Source of the DNA: JAFALK01 sp042701975
GTDB lineage: Bacteria; Pseudomonadota; Gammaproteobacteria; Burkholderiales; Burkholderiaceae_C
Assembly (NCBI GenBank): GCA_042701975.1
Contig: CP170561.1
Location: 1,612,001 to 1,676,000 of the forward strand
Direction: 5' to 3'
Length of the DNA: 64,000 bases
Of this stretch, positions 38,065-46,983 are shown in pieces. Numbering within the stretch: the stretch's first letter is position 1; each line of letters begins with the position of its first letter. The notes below the pieces were generated by a model. That model did no database searches and was not told the origin of the DNA. It worked only from the letters and a program-made list of their open reading frames with translations. The translations under genes and the position numbers were made by a program.

Positions 38065-38195
38065 ACTGCCGCCCCGGGTGTCGGCTGCGAAGCGCTAGCG
38101 CACTTGAACTTGACTTATACGTATGAACCGGGTGCCATGTTAAAAAGGGAACGCTACCCAACTGCGACTCTAAATCGTTGCGAGGGATTTTTGCT

Positions 38196-38744
38196 ATGAG
38201 GCGGGTGTGGCGCCCAATGCCTGAAAATAAGGCGGCGATTCCACTTGTCGCAAGTTTGTGTTGTGTGGCGTTGACGATGGCTTGTTGGCTGAAGATGGGC
38301 TGGGAGGTCGCGGAACGAAGAGCTGAGCATAAACATTTGCTTGCCCGTCATGCCGGCGAATTTGGTGCCGAGGACGGAATCGGCGCCCGGGCCCATGAGC
38401 GCGATTGGGTCAGTAGATTGCCGAGTGCAAGTTCGATGCAGGCGGGGGCCTCGCAACTCCGCGAAGCAGCGCAAGCGGTCGGTATTGAGCTGCGGCAGCT
38501 AAACGTTACGGAGTACGCTGCCACAGATACTACTTTGGGGCGACTCGCCATCGAGCTAGATGCATATGGGGCGTACGCTGGCAGCAAGGAATTGCTGATT
38601 GGGGTGTTGTCTCATAAGCGAAATTCGCTATATGTGGAAAACCTCTCACTCCGTCGTCGCGGTACTGCCTCGACTCTGGATCTACGCGCCCGATTGATCT
38701 GGTTGTCGCGTCCAGTACGGGGCACCGGGGAGCCTAAGCAATGA
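38196..38744 (+). CDS. PilO/GspM-like assembly platform protein
   Basis: A 182-residue inner-membrane protein with one N-terminal helix (residues about 12-30), a coiled-coil stretch (AERRAEHKHLLARHAGEF) and a small periplasmic ferredoxin-like domain with a typical late VENLSLRRR strand. This is the PilO/GspM plan. ATG at 38196 follows GAGGGA; a TTG in frame at 38178 is less likely. It overlaps the next gene by ATGA and opens the secretion gene cluster. Its usual partners PilM and PilN are at the far end of the cluster. Confidence 0.65.
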   Translation: MRRVWRPMPENKAAIPLVASLCCVALTMACWLKMGWEVAERRAEHKHLLARHAGEFGAEDGIGARAHERDWVSRLPSASSMQAGASQLREAAQAVGIELRQLNVTEYAATDTTLGRLAIELDAYGAYAGSKELLIGVLSHKRNSLYVENLSLRRRGTASTLDLRARLIWLSRPVRGTGEPKQ

Positions 38745-39280
38745 AAATGCGACGGGGCAATGTCATCGTTGCGTCCCTGAGTCCCGGCCTACGTTGGACG
38801 CTTACCTTAAGTGTTCTCGCTAGCGCAGCCAGTTTGTTGACACCAACTGATCCTTCTGGGCGAACCGTGCGGGACATTGCCGTCGGCGACGCGCCTCGCA
38901 GTTCTCAACCAACTCATCACTTCATTGCGAACATTCCATCTCCGGCTGGGAACGATCTGGAGGATCCAGCTGGCGATCCGTTCGTTCTCCCTGTTGCGTC
39001 AACCCCGTCAACGCCAGTTGTGGCGCCCGCATCGACAGTAGCCTCATCGCCCAGTGCGCCGCCGTTGAACTATCGCTACCTTGGCCAATTCATCGACCCG
39101 CAAGGCGAGTCTAAGGTCTACATCACCGCCGGTGGTAGAGACATCCTGGTCGAGGTTGGCATGGAGCTAAGCGAAGGCTATCGCGTAGAAGCGATCACTG
39201 GGGATGAGATCAGGCTCATCTACCCTCCGCTCCAGCAGCGAGCCATCATTTCAAGACCGCTGGTCAAGTCCTCATCCTGA
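38741..39280 (+). CDS. PilP/GspC-like periplasmic protein
   Basis: A 179-residue protein with one N-terminal hydrophobic segment (residues about 18-34), a long Pro/Ser/Ala-rich linker (about 65-108) and a C-terminal beta domain (YRYLGQFIDPQGESKVYI, GMELSEGYRVEAITGDEIRLIY) resembling the HR domain of GspC/PilP, which links the inner-membrane platform to the secretin. It lies directly before the secretin gene, as expected for such a connector. Confidence 0.65.
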   Translation: MKMRRGNVIVASLSPGLRWTLTLSVLASAASLLTPTDPSGRTVRDIAVGDAPRSSQPTHHFIANIPSPAGNDLEDPAGDPFVLPVASTPSTPVVAPASTVASSPSAPPLNYRYLGQFIDPQGESKVYITAGGRDILVEVGMELSEGYRVEAITGDEIRLIYPPLQQRAIISRPLVKSSS

Positions 39281-39287
39281 ATCTGTC

Positions 39288-41606
39288 ATGTGCTTTCCTT
39301 ATTTGCTGATGCGTTCTGACGCTCGGCGCTTGGCATCTACGCTTCTTGTAATTGGGTTGTTAGCTGCGTGTGCTGAGACACGCATTCGCAATGACTCTAA
39401 TAGTGCATTGCTTGCCGGCCAATACGGTATGGCTATTCGGCAGCTCGAAGACGGAGTCAAGCACTACCCCGAAAGTGTCTCGCTACGCAGTGCTTTGATT
39501 AACGCGCGTTCTCAAGCCCAATCTGCTCTCATCGACACGGCCCAGGTGGGTAGGCTGTCCGGCAAGTACGATGAGGCAGAGATCGCTCTGGACCAAGCGC
39601 TAGCTCTAGACCCCAAGAATGAGCGCGCTCTTAGTCTGCGGATGGACCTTGCGCGGGATCGTCGCGTCGATGCTGATTTGCGCCGAGCTAAGCGCTTCAC
39701 CGAAGGAAAACAACTCGGTGAGGCGCTGCAGGTACTCGAGCAAGCACTCAAGGACAATCCTAGGCATCAAGCCCTGCTAGATCTGCAGTGGGAGCTCCGC
39801 GCGCAGCAACGTTCCGCCCAGGTGCAAGCCTTGAATGGTGGGCTGGCGGAGACGCGGCCAATCTCTTTGGATTTTCGGGATGCCGGTCTGCGAACGGTGC
39901 TGGACGTTGTAACGCGCCACAGCGGAATCAACTTCGTGCTGGACAAGGATGTGCGCTCCGACGTACGTGTCACCGTCTTCCTTCGTCAAGCCAGAGTCGA
40001 GGATGCGCTCGACCTCATCACGGCCAGCAATCAACTGGCGAAGAAGGTAATTGATCCTAAGACTGTTGTCGTCTATCCGAATTCACCGGAGAAGCAGCGC
40101 GAGTACCAGGAACAGATCGTCCGCGTCTTCACCCTCAGCAATGGCGATGTCAAAGGTGCGGCTGCGTTTCTGAAATCCATGCTCAAACTACGCGAGCCCT
40201 TTGTGGACGAGCGCAGCAACATGCTGGCATTGCGCGACTCTCCAGAGAACATCCAGCTTGCCGAGCGGCTGATGGCTGTTTACGACAGTCCGGACCCGGA
40301 AGTGCTGCTCGAGTTCCAGGTGCTCGAGATCTCCAGCACCAGGCTGACGCAGCTGGGCATTCAATTGCCGACAACGGCGTCGCTGACCTTGCTGGATCCC
40401 AGTGGCGGCACGGCGCTGAACCTGGCGAACCTTGATCGCTTTACTCGTGATCGCGTGGCTGTTGGCGTTGGCAATGCTTCGCTGAACATGCGCCGCGAGG
40501 TGGGCGATGTCTCTACCCTGGCGAATCCGAAGTTGCGAGTACGCAATCGCGAGCATGCGAAGGTTCTCATCGGCGACAAGATCCCTATCGTTGCCGCCAC
40601 CGCCGGCACAGGCGGCTTTGTCTCGGAAACTGTGAGCTATGTGGACGTTGGCCTCAAGCTCGATGCTGAGCCCACGATTTACGCCGACGACGACGTGGGC
40701 ATCAAGATCGGCCTTGAGGTGAGCTCGCTCGGCACCATCACGAAAACCAACTCTGGCACGATCGCCTACCAGATCAGCACCCGCAATGCGAGCACGGTGC
40801 TGCGCCTGCGTGATGGCGAAACGCAGTTGCTGGCCGGCTTGATCAGCCGCGACGAGAGCACGAGTGCCAGCCGCATTCCTGGCCTTGGCGATCTCCCCTT
40901 GGTTGGCCGCCTGTTCTCCAACACCACGGACAGCGGACAGCGCAAGGAGTTGATGCTGGCCATCACGCCGCACATACTGCGCAATGTACGCAGACTCAGC
41001 GCCAGTGATTCGGAGATGTGGGTGGGCACGGATGCTAATCCCAAGCTGCGCCCAGTGGGCGGCCTTCAGGCGAGCCTGGCGGCGAACAATCCACCGGCAC
41101 AGCCGCAACAAGCTTCCAATGCCGGCAATGCGGGGGCGTCGGTTGCCAAGGCCCGCGACGCGGCGCCTCCGGTGACGACACCCGATGCGACTGCAGAGGT
41201 GAGGAAGGCAGGGCTTGTGATCAACGGTCCGAAGCAGGTCAAGGTTGGGGAAGTGTTCGAAATCTCGGTGAATCTGCGAGATGTGAAGTTGCGTGGCCTG
41301 ATGAGCGAATTGACTTTCTCGCCAGACAAGCTGGAATTCTTGAACGCTGAAGAGGGCGACTTTTTCAGCCAGGGAGGCGCGGTGACGAGCGTCAGCAAAC
41401 AAGTCGGCAAGGATCGGCTGAGTCTGGGCATTTTGCGAAATCAAGCAACGTCGGCCGAAGGGCAGGGCACTGCATTCAAGCTGCGCTTCAAGGCGGTGGG
41501 GGGCGGTCGGACCACGCTGACTCTTGGATCGGCACGCCCGGTTGCTCTGGAAACGGCGTCCCTGCAACTGGGCGGTCCCGAGCCATACAGCATCGAGATC
41601 CAATGA
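39288..41606 (+). CDS. gspD: Secretin lipoprotein with TPR and C-terminal cohesin domain
   Basis: A 772-residue outer-membrane secretin. The lipobox LLAAC follows the signal peptide. TPR-like helices span about residues 40-165, a secretin N-domain 190-320, and the secretin core 338-570 with VGRLFSN and the closing ELMLAITPHILR. After an Ala/Pro/Gln linker, a cohesin-type beta domain (about 642-770, GLVINGPKQVKVGEVF, LTFSPDKLEFL) ends the protein. ATG at 39288 is used; ATG at 39309 would start closer to the signal peptide. Cohesin-tailed secretins occur in nonclassical type II-like clusters; the domain probably docks a surface partner. Confidence 0.88.
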   Translation: MCFPYLLMRSDARRLASTLLVIGLLAACAETRIRNDSNSALLAGQYGMAIRQLEDGVKHYPESVSLRSALINARSQAQSALIDTAQVGRLSGKYDEAEIALDQALALDPKNERALSLRMDLARDRRVDADLRRAKRFTEGKQLGEALQVLEQALKDNPRHQALLDLQWELRAQQRSAQVQALNGGLAETRPISLDFRDAGLRTVLDVVTRHSGINFVLDKDVRSDVRVTVFLRQARVEDALDLITASNQLAKKVIDPKTVVVYPNSPEKQREYQEQIVRVFTLSNGDVKGAAAFLKSMLKLREPFVDERSNMLALRDSPENIQLAERLMAVYDSPDPEVLLEFQVLEISSTRLTQLGIQLPTTASLTLLDPSGGTALNLANLDRFTRDRVAVGVGNASLNMRREVGDVSTLANPKLRVRNREHAKVLIGDKIPIVAATAGTGGFVSETVSYVDVGLKLDAEPTIYADDDVGIKIGLEVSSLGTITKTNSGTIAYQISTRNASTVLRLRDGETQLLAGLISRDESTSASRIPGLGDLPLVGRLFSNTTDSGQRKELMLAITPHILRNVRRLSASDSEMWVGTDANPKLRPVGGLQASLAANNPPAQPQQASNAGNAGASVAKARDAAPPVTTPDATAEVRKAGLVINGPKQVKVGEVFEISVNLRDVKLRGLMSELTFSPDKLEFLNAEEGDFFSQGGAVTSVSKQVGKDRLSLGILRNQATSAEGQGTAFKLRFKAVGGGRTTLTLGSARPVALETASLQLGGPEPYSIEIQ

Positions 41607-42097
41607 AGAAGCGGACTGGCCTGCCGAAGCGATCCAGCGGATTTACGCTGGTGGAATTGCTTGTCTGCATGGCCATCCTGGGTTTGCTTGCGTCGGTCGC
41701 CCTGCCGATGTCGGAAATGACGGTACAGCGCGAGAAGGAGCGCGAACTCAAGCGCTCCCTTTGGGAGATCCGTGATGCGCTCGATGCCTACCGGAAGGCT
41801 CGCGAGGACCGAGCCATCATCGGGGATGCAGGACAGAGCCCTTATCCGCCGAGCCTGATCGAGTTGACAAAGGCAGTGCCCGATGCTCGCGTTGATCATC
41901 AAGGTCAGATCTTGCGCTTCTTGCGAGCGGTGCCCCGCGATCCGTTTGCTGATCCCGACGTCCCCCCCGAGAAGAGCTGGGGCCTGCGCAGCTATGCATC
42001 TGAAGCCAACAACCCACAGCCAGGTGCTGATGTCTACGACGTCCACTCCATGTCCCGCGCGGTCGGCCTCAACGGTGTTCCGCTGAGCCAGTGGTGA
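41603..42097 (+). CDS. Type II-like pseudopilin (first of four)
   Basis: A 164-residue prepilin with the prepilin-peptidase motif SSGFTLVELL, a hydrophobic helix, and a C-terminal domain containing DPFADPDVPPEKSWGLRSY. It overlaps the secretin stop by ATGA. The +5 Glu needed for pilin packing is present. It resembles GspG-type pseudopilins without the full calcium loop. Confidence 0.8.
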   Translation: MKKRTGLPKRSSGFTLVELLVCMAILGLLASVALPMSEMTVQREKERELKRSLWEIRDALDAYRKAREDRAIIGDAGQSPYPPSLIELTKAVPDARVDHQGQILRFLRAVPRDPFADPDVPPEKSWGLRSYASEANNPQPGADVYDVHSMSRAVGLNGVPLSQW

Positions 42098-42098
42098 T

Positions 42099-42500
42099 AT
42101 GGGAACGAGCCTTCGCCATCCGATAGCCACGCAAGGCTTTACTGTGATCGAGTTGCTGGTCGTGTTGGCGGCGCTCGCCCTGCTGCTGAGTGTTGCCGCG
42201 CCGCGCTACATCCAGCATCTCGACAAGGCGCGCGAAGTCACGCTCAAGCAGGACCTGCGACAGATGCGGGACGCCATCGACAAGTTCTACAACGATCAGG
42301 GGCGGTACCCGGAAAGCCTGAGCGAACTTGTAGAACGTAGCTACCTGCGTTCAATCCCCGTCGATCCCGTGACGGATCGGGCAGATACATGGGTGGCCGT
42401 GCCACCCAAGAACAGCAGTCAGCAGGACAAGGGCGTCTTCGACGTCCGCAGCGGGGCGCAAGACCGAGCCAGCGACGGAAGCAGCTATGCGAATTGGTAA
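42099..42500 (+). CDS. Type II-like pseudopilin (second)
   Basis: A 133-residue prepilin with TQGFTVIELLVVLAA at the peptidase site and a short GspG-like globular domain (NDQGRYPESLSELVE, IPVDPVTDRADTW). It starts 2 bp after the previous stop and overlaps the next gene by 14 bp, so all four pilins are tightly coupled. Confidence 0.8.
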   Translation: MGTSLRHPIATQGFTVIELLVVLAALALLLSVAAPRYIQHLDKAREVTLKQDLRQMRDAIDKFYNDQGRYPESLSELVERSYLRSIPVDPVTDRADTWVAVPPKNSSQQDKGVFDVRSGAQDRASDGSSYANW

Positions 42501-43005
42501 GTGCCATCGCAAGCAGGGAGGGTATGGCCTGGTCGCAGTGTTGATCCTTTTGGCCCTGGCTGCTCTAGGTCTGTCACAAGTCAGCGAGCGGTGGACGCAA
42601 GATTCTCGACGCGCCAAAGAGCAAGAGCTCTTGCGGGTGGGGCAGCTGTATGCCAAGGCCCTGACTCGCTACCGAGACATGTCACCGGGGAGCTTGAAGC
42701 GCTTGCCAAAGGATCTCGATGAGCTGCTGCTGGACAAGCGCTTCGTCGGGACGGTGCGGCATCTGCGTGAGCTCTATGCGGACCCTGTAAATCACGGCGC
42801 GGATTGGATCCTCGTCCGCGACGAGGATGGGCGCATCCAGGGCGTGCGAAGCAGCAGCGACGAAGCCCCCCTGATTCAGAAAGAACTCCGACTGGGCTCG
42901 CGAACCTTGAAGGTCGCGAGTCGATATTCCGAATGGCAATTCCTCGTGGATCCACCCGATGTTCCTCAATCTCCGAACGCCCTCCGTCCGCGCACGGCAA
43001 TCTGA
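42487..43005 (+). CDS. Minor pseudopilin lacking the +5 glutamate
   Basis: A 172-residue protein with a prepilin-like N-terminus, KQGGYGLVAVLILLALAALG, in which position +5 after the cleavage Gly is Ala instead of Glu. GspK-type tip pseudopilins also lack this Glu, so it may sit at the tip of the pseudopilus. The globular part (RHLRELYADPVNHGADWILV, GRIQGVRSSSDEAPL) matches a family of secretion-associated pilins seen beside cohesin-tailed secretins. Confidence 0.72.
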   Translation: MRIGKCHRKQGGYGLVAVLILLALAALGLSQVSERWTQDSRRAKEQELLRVGQLYAKALTRYRDMSPGSLKRLPKDLDELLLDKRFVGTVRHLRELYADPVNHGADWILVRDEDGRIQGVRSSSDEAPLIQKELRLGSRTLKVASRYSEWQFLVDPPDVPQSPNALRPRTAI

Positions 43006-43432
43006 TCGACCGGCTGCCCGCGGCTTCACGCTGCTGGAGTTGCTCGTTGTGATCCTGATCATTGGTCTGCTGACCGGTATCGTGGGTCCACGCTTCCTCG
43101 GCCAGATCTCTCGATCCGAAGTCACGACGGCGAAGGCTCAACTGGATTCGCTGGACAAGGCATTGCAGGCGTACCGCATCGATATGGGGCGCTTTCCCAG
43201 CAGCAGCGAGGGCCTGAATGCGTTGGTTCAGGCGCCGGCGGCAGGCGGCATTGACGGCCGCTGGCACGGCCCCTACCTCAAGGGCAATCTGCCCGCTGAT
43301 CCCTGGGGCATGCCGTACCAATACAGAAACCCGAGCCAGCAACCTGGTCGCGACTACGAGCTCTTCAGCTTTGGCCGTGATCGCGTGGCCGGTGGTACGG
43401 GCGACGACGCCGACATCTACCTCGGCCAGTAG
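42959..43432 (+). CDS. gspG: Major pseudopilin GspG
   Basis: A 157-residue major pseudopilin with the peptidase site ARGFTLLELLVVILIIG and the GspG-type C-terminus (DPWGMPYQYRNP, YELFSFGRDRVAGG, GDDADIYLGQ), whose Asp residues would bind calcium. The ATG at 42959 lies 47 bp inside the previous gene and gives an unusually long 21-residue leader before the cleavage Gly. It probably forms the shaft of the secretion pseudopilus. Confidence 0.88.
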   Translation: MFLNLRTPSVRARQSDRPAARGFTLLELLVVILIIGLLTGIVGPRFLGQISRSEVTTAKAQLDSLDKALQAYRIDMGRFPSSSEGLNALVQAPAAGGIDGRWHGPYLKGNLPADPWGMPYQYRNPSQQPGRDYELFSFGRDRVAGGTGDDADIYLGQ

Positions 43433-43455
43433 CTCGAGGTCTTCGATCTCATTCC

Positions 43456-44640
43456 ATGCAAGTTCGAATCCGCTCCTTCGATCCCAACGCCTCGGTCATC
43501 CAGGAAGAGCTGATGGAGATGGCCGCGCTGCCGGCCGTCGGTACCGCTCTGCCCAATGGCCGCAAGATCTTGAGCGCGGAGCTACAGAAGCGGGTCTCAA
43601 GACGCGCCAGCACGCAATCGCTGGATGTGGCCTGGTGGTGCCAGGAACTGCGCACCTTGCTGCAGGCCGGGATGACGGTCGTCGAGGCCATCGACACCCT
43701 ACAGGCTCAGGTGATCGATCCAGAACGCGCTGAGTTGCAGGCTCGCTTGCTGCGCGAACTGCACCAGGGGCGAGCGCTGTCTGCAGCCATGCAAAGCCTG
43801 GACGCCTTCCCGCCCGTGTTAATTGCCAGCGTGCGCGCCAGTGAGCGCACGAGCTCACTGGCCGAGGCCCTGACTGACTATCTTCGCTATCACGAGATGG
43901 TGGACGCGCTCCGCAAGAAGGCGGTCAGCGCGGCAATTTACCCCTCTCTGGTCCTGGGTCTCGGCTTGGTAGTCAGCAGCTTCCTGCTGGTGGTCGTGCT
44001 GCCGCGCTTCGCCACGATGTACAAGGACCTGCGCGGACAGATGAACTGGTCCACGCAATTGCTCGTCAATGCCAGCCGCTTCGTGCATGCGCATCAGATG
44101 GAGATCATCATGGCGCTGGGCCTCTTGGTCGCCGGGGCGGTGTACGCCTGGCGGCAACGCTGGATCCAACAATGGATTTCGGCCATTGGCGGACGCATTG
44201 CGCCTATCCGTCGAGCCATGGCGGAGTTCCGGCTGGCCAAGCTCTATCACTCGATGACTGTGATGTTCCGTGGAGGCTATACGCTGGATGAGGTCCTGCA
44301 GCGCTGTGAGGGATTGGCTCTCGGCGCAAATCTTGAAATCTCGCTGCAGCAAGCTCGGATGGCCCTGGGGCGGGGTGTGCGCGTGTCAACGGCATTCTCA
44401 GACGCCAAGCTGACCGATGTGGTGACCCAGCGCTTGCTCGCTGTTGGCGAGCGATCCGGCAACTTCGACCGCGTGCTCCAGACCATCGCGGATCGACACG
44501 CCGGAAACTTTGCCTTGTTCATGGAGCGAGCGACCCGCATTGTCGAGCCGCTCATGCTGCTGCTGGTGGCCTTGCTGGTGGGCAGCATCGTGGTGTTGAT
44601 GTACCTGCCCATTTTTGATGTCGCCAGTTCGATTCGATAA
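43456..44640 (+). CDS. gspF: Type II secretion inner-membrane platform protein GspF
   Basis: A 394-residue polytopic protein with two GspF repeats (about residues 58-180 and 260-385), each carrying an acidic/Gly motif such as LLQAGMTVVEAI and MFRGGYTLDEVL, and three membrane helices (about 165-190, 210-232, 360-384). It is the platform on which the ATPase acts. The N-terminal extension of about 55 residues is typical of GspF. Confidence 0.9.
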   Translation: MQVRIRSFDPNASVIQEELMEMAALPAVGTALPNGRKILSAELQKRVSRRASTQSLDVAWWCQELRTLLQAGMTVVEAIDTLQAQVIDPERAELQARLLRELHQGRALSAAMQSLDAFPPVLIASVRASERTSSLAEALTDYLRYHEMVDALRKKAVSAAIYPSLVLGLGLVVSSFLLVVVLPRFATMYKDLRGQMNWSTQLLVNASRFVHAHQMEIIMALGLLVAGAVYAWRQRWIQQWISAIGGRIAPIRRAMAEFRLAKLYHSMTVMFRGGYTLDEVLQRCEGLALGANLEISLQQARMALGRGVRVSTAFSDAKLTDVVTQRLLAVGERSGNFDRVLQTIADRHAGNFALFMERATRIVEPLMLLLVALLVGSIVVLMYLPIFDVASSIR

Positions 44641-44645
44641 GAAGA

Positions 44646-46268
44646 ATGTCACCGCCTACAAACAATCTCAGAGCTGACATTGCCGCAGCGCGACGCCGGG
44701 GCAAGGCAGGCGCCGGCGCAGTACTGGACCTCCTGCTAGATGCCGGCCCCTGGACGCTCGAAGAGCTGAGCATTCGCCTGCCTGCGGAAGCGGGTGTGGG
44801 CCTGATCGTTAACAGCCAACCCTGGCAACCCGACTTCTCCAAGCTCGGTGCCGAGCAGGCCCGGCAATTGGGAGTCTTGAGTGTGCGGGAGGTGGCGTCA
44901 TCAGCCTCCGTGCTCGCCATGTCCGATCCCTGGGATGAATTGGGTCTGCGTCGGGCCGCACAAATCCTAGGGTTCACGCCTAAAGTGGCCGCCGTTCCAC
45001 AGGCCTTGCTGGATCAATGGCTGGGCAAGGCAACGCCTGCAGATTCGCCGAAGGCGCCCACCGAAGACGGCAAGCAGGCAGTGTCTGCTGACGGACCGGT
45101 CGTCGAGTTCGTTGATACGGCGATACGCGACGCCTACGCCCGAGGCGCGAGCGACGTCCACTTCGAGTGCAGCCGGACGGGCGTTGTGGTTCGCTTCCGG
45201 CACGATGGGGTGATGCACAACTTTGCTCGCCTTGATGATCCGCGTCGAGCCGAGGAAGTTATCTCGCGGATCAAGGTGCTCGCGCAGTTGGACATCACGG
45301 AGAAGCGTCTCCCGCAGGACGGCCGCTTCCGCGTGTCGCTGGACCAGACGGATGTGGATTTGCGCGTTTCCGTGATTCCCAGTGTCTTTGGCGAAGACGC
45401 TGTTCTGCGGCTTCTGGACAAGGCCCAGTTGCGGGACCCGCAGGAGCAGGTCTCTCTGGATCTGCTCGGCTTCGATGCGGACAGTGCTCAGCGGATCCGG
45501 GACCTGGCCGAGTTGCCGCACGGCATGCTGCTGGTGACGGGCCCGACGGGCAGCGGCAAGACGACCACGGTCTACGCGGCGCTGTCAGAGGTGAACAATG
45601 GCCTCGAGAAGATCATCACCATCGAGGACCCTGTCGAGTATGAGCTGACGGGCGTTCTGCAAGTGCCGGTGAACGAACGCAAGGGACTGACCTTTGCAAA
45701 GGGTCTCAGATCCGTGCTTCGCCACGATCCGGATCGCATCCTTGTCGGTGAGATTCGAGATGCGGAGACCGCAGACATCGCGGTGCAATCCGCGTTGACG
45801 GGCCACCAGGTCTTCACGACGGTGCATGCCAACAGCGTGTTCGACGTGACGGGCCGCTTCAAACACTTCGGGCTCGACATGTTCGGTTTCATGGCGGCGC
45901 TCAACGGCGTCATCGTGCAGCGCCTGGTACGTTGCCTGTGCCCCGACTGCGCAAGCTGGCGGGAGGCGAGTGAGCGGGAGCGGCGATGGCTGGAGTCTGT
46001 GGGGTTCGTAGACGTGCATCAAGTGCCGCAAGCCAATGGCTGCGACGCCTGTGCAGGCTCGGGCTACAAGGGGCGACGCGTGATTGCCGAGGTGCATGCG
46101 GTGGACGACGGCTTGCGCGATTTGGTGACGACACAAAGCCCGGTGTCGGCTCTGCGCGAGCATGTGTACAAACAGGGCGTTCGCACACTGGGGCAACAGG
46201 GTGCAGAACTGGTTTGCAAGAAGATCACGAGCAGTGAGGAAATCAAACGTGTGGTGGGCTGGCATTAG
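44646..46268 (+). CDS. gspE: Secretion/pilus assembly ATPase GspE
   Basis: A 540-residue hexameric ATPase. The N-terminal domain (1-150) is followed by the N2 and catalytic domains with Walker A GPTGSGKTTT (about residue 299), Asp box, Walker B ILVGEIRD, His box TTVHANS and the zinc tetracysteine CLCPDC...CDAC. The motor would drive pseudopilus growth. Its stop overlaps the next gene by about 20 bp. Confidence 0.93.
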   Translation: MSPPTNNLRADIAAARRRGKAGAGAVLDLLLDAGPWTLEELSIRLPAEAGVGLIVNSQPWQPDFSKLGAEQARQLGVLSVREVASSASVLAMSDPWDELGLRRAAQILGFTPKVAAVPQALLDQWLGKATPADSPKAPTEDGKQAVSADGPVVEFVDTAIRDAYARGASDVHFECSRTGVVVRFRHDGVMHNFARLDDPRRAEEVISRIKVLAQLDITEKRLPQDGRFRVSLDQTDVDLRVSVIPSVFGEDAVLRLLDKAQLRDPQEQVSLDLLGFDADSAQRIRDLAELPHGMLLVTGPTGSGKTTTVYAALSEVNNGLEKIITIEDPVEYELTGVLQVPVNERKGLTFAKGLRSVLRHDPDRILVGEIRDAETADIAVQSALTGHQVFTTVHANSVFDVTGRFKHFGLDMFGFMAALNGVIVQRLVRCLCPDCASWREASERERRWLESVGFVDVHQVPQANGCDACAGSGYKGRRVIAEVHAVDDGLRDLVTTQSPVSALREHVYKQGVRTLGQQGAELVCKKITSSEEIKRVVGWH

Positions 46269-46983
46269 GTCGGGGAGGGCGGCAGACGCCTACCTGGGCA
46301 ATCGGCGCGTCTGTCTCCGGCGAGGAGAAGAAGTCCTGCTGGATGAGTACATCACCGACTGGCGTGAGGGACTCCAGCGCTTGCAGGCATTTCTGGCTGA
46401 ACAGTCGCGACGATTTGGGCTGCGGGTTTGGCTCAGCGCTGGCCTGTGTCGGCCCTTCCTGATTTCGGATGTTGAGGGCGCCAAGTCTGCGCAGGACTGG
46501 CAATTGGTTGCACAGACGATGGCTGAAGAAGCCACCGGCGTCGATGGTCCGTGTGAGGTCTGGCTAGACCGAGTTCCGGCTGCGCCGCGGCTGGCTGTGG
46601 CGATGCGGAGCGATGCCAAGCGCGAAATCATCGACGCGCTTGGAACCCACTTGCTCAGCTTGCGGCCATGGTGGAGCGAGGTGCTCCGACAGCAGGCGCG
46701 GCTCAGGAAGGACACATCCGCCATTGCGATCATCGACTGCGAGGCAGTGACGCTGCTGTTGAGCGAGCCCTCAAGTGAGGCTGCGTGGATTTGCGCACGC
46801 AGCAGCAGCGTTGACACCGCCACTGGAGATGACGCCCAAGCAGCGATCAACCGATTGCTCATGACGACAGAGTGGAGTGGTGAAGAGCCGATCTCGGCTC
46901 AGCTCAGTGCCATCGGAGCCAACAGGCAAGAGCGGAACAGCGATGCGAAGCAGCATGCCGTCTTCGTGGGGAATTTGGCATGA
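46249..46983 (+). CDS. PilM/GspL-like cytoplasmic protein
   Basis: A 244-residue protein that starts at the GTG of 46249 inside the end of gspE, with GAGGA 8 bp upstream. The frame is open to 46162, but that part shadows gspE. No membrane helix is evident. The position between the ATPase and a PilN-like gene, the size and the alternating beta/alpha pattern (LAVAMRSDAKREIIDAL, AIAIIDCEAVTLLL) suggest a reduced PilM or the cytoplasmic part of GspL. Sequence similarity is weak, so the call leans on context. Confidence 0.5.
   Translation: MWWAGIRSGRAADAYLGNRRVCLRRGEEVLLDEYITDWREGLQRLQAFLAEQSRRFGLRVWLSAGLCRPFLISDVEGAKSAQDWQLVAQTMAEEATGVDGPCEVWLDRVPAAPRLAVAMRSDAKREIIDALGTHLLSLRPWWSEVLRQQARLRKDTSAIAIIDCEAVTLLLSEPSSEAAWICARSSSVDTATGDDAQAAINRLLMTTEWSGEEPISAQLSAIGANRQERNSDAKQHAVFVGNLA

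Noticed and set aside
38100..38145. A sigma-70 promoter before the secretion cluster (TTGACT at 38110)
   Set aside because: No acceptable -10 hexamer lies at 16-18 bp spacing.
40188..41603. 471-codon minus-strand frame opposite the secretin
   Set aside because: Antisense shadow of a confidently identified secretin gene.
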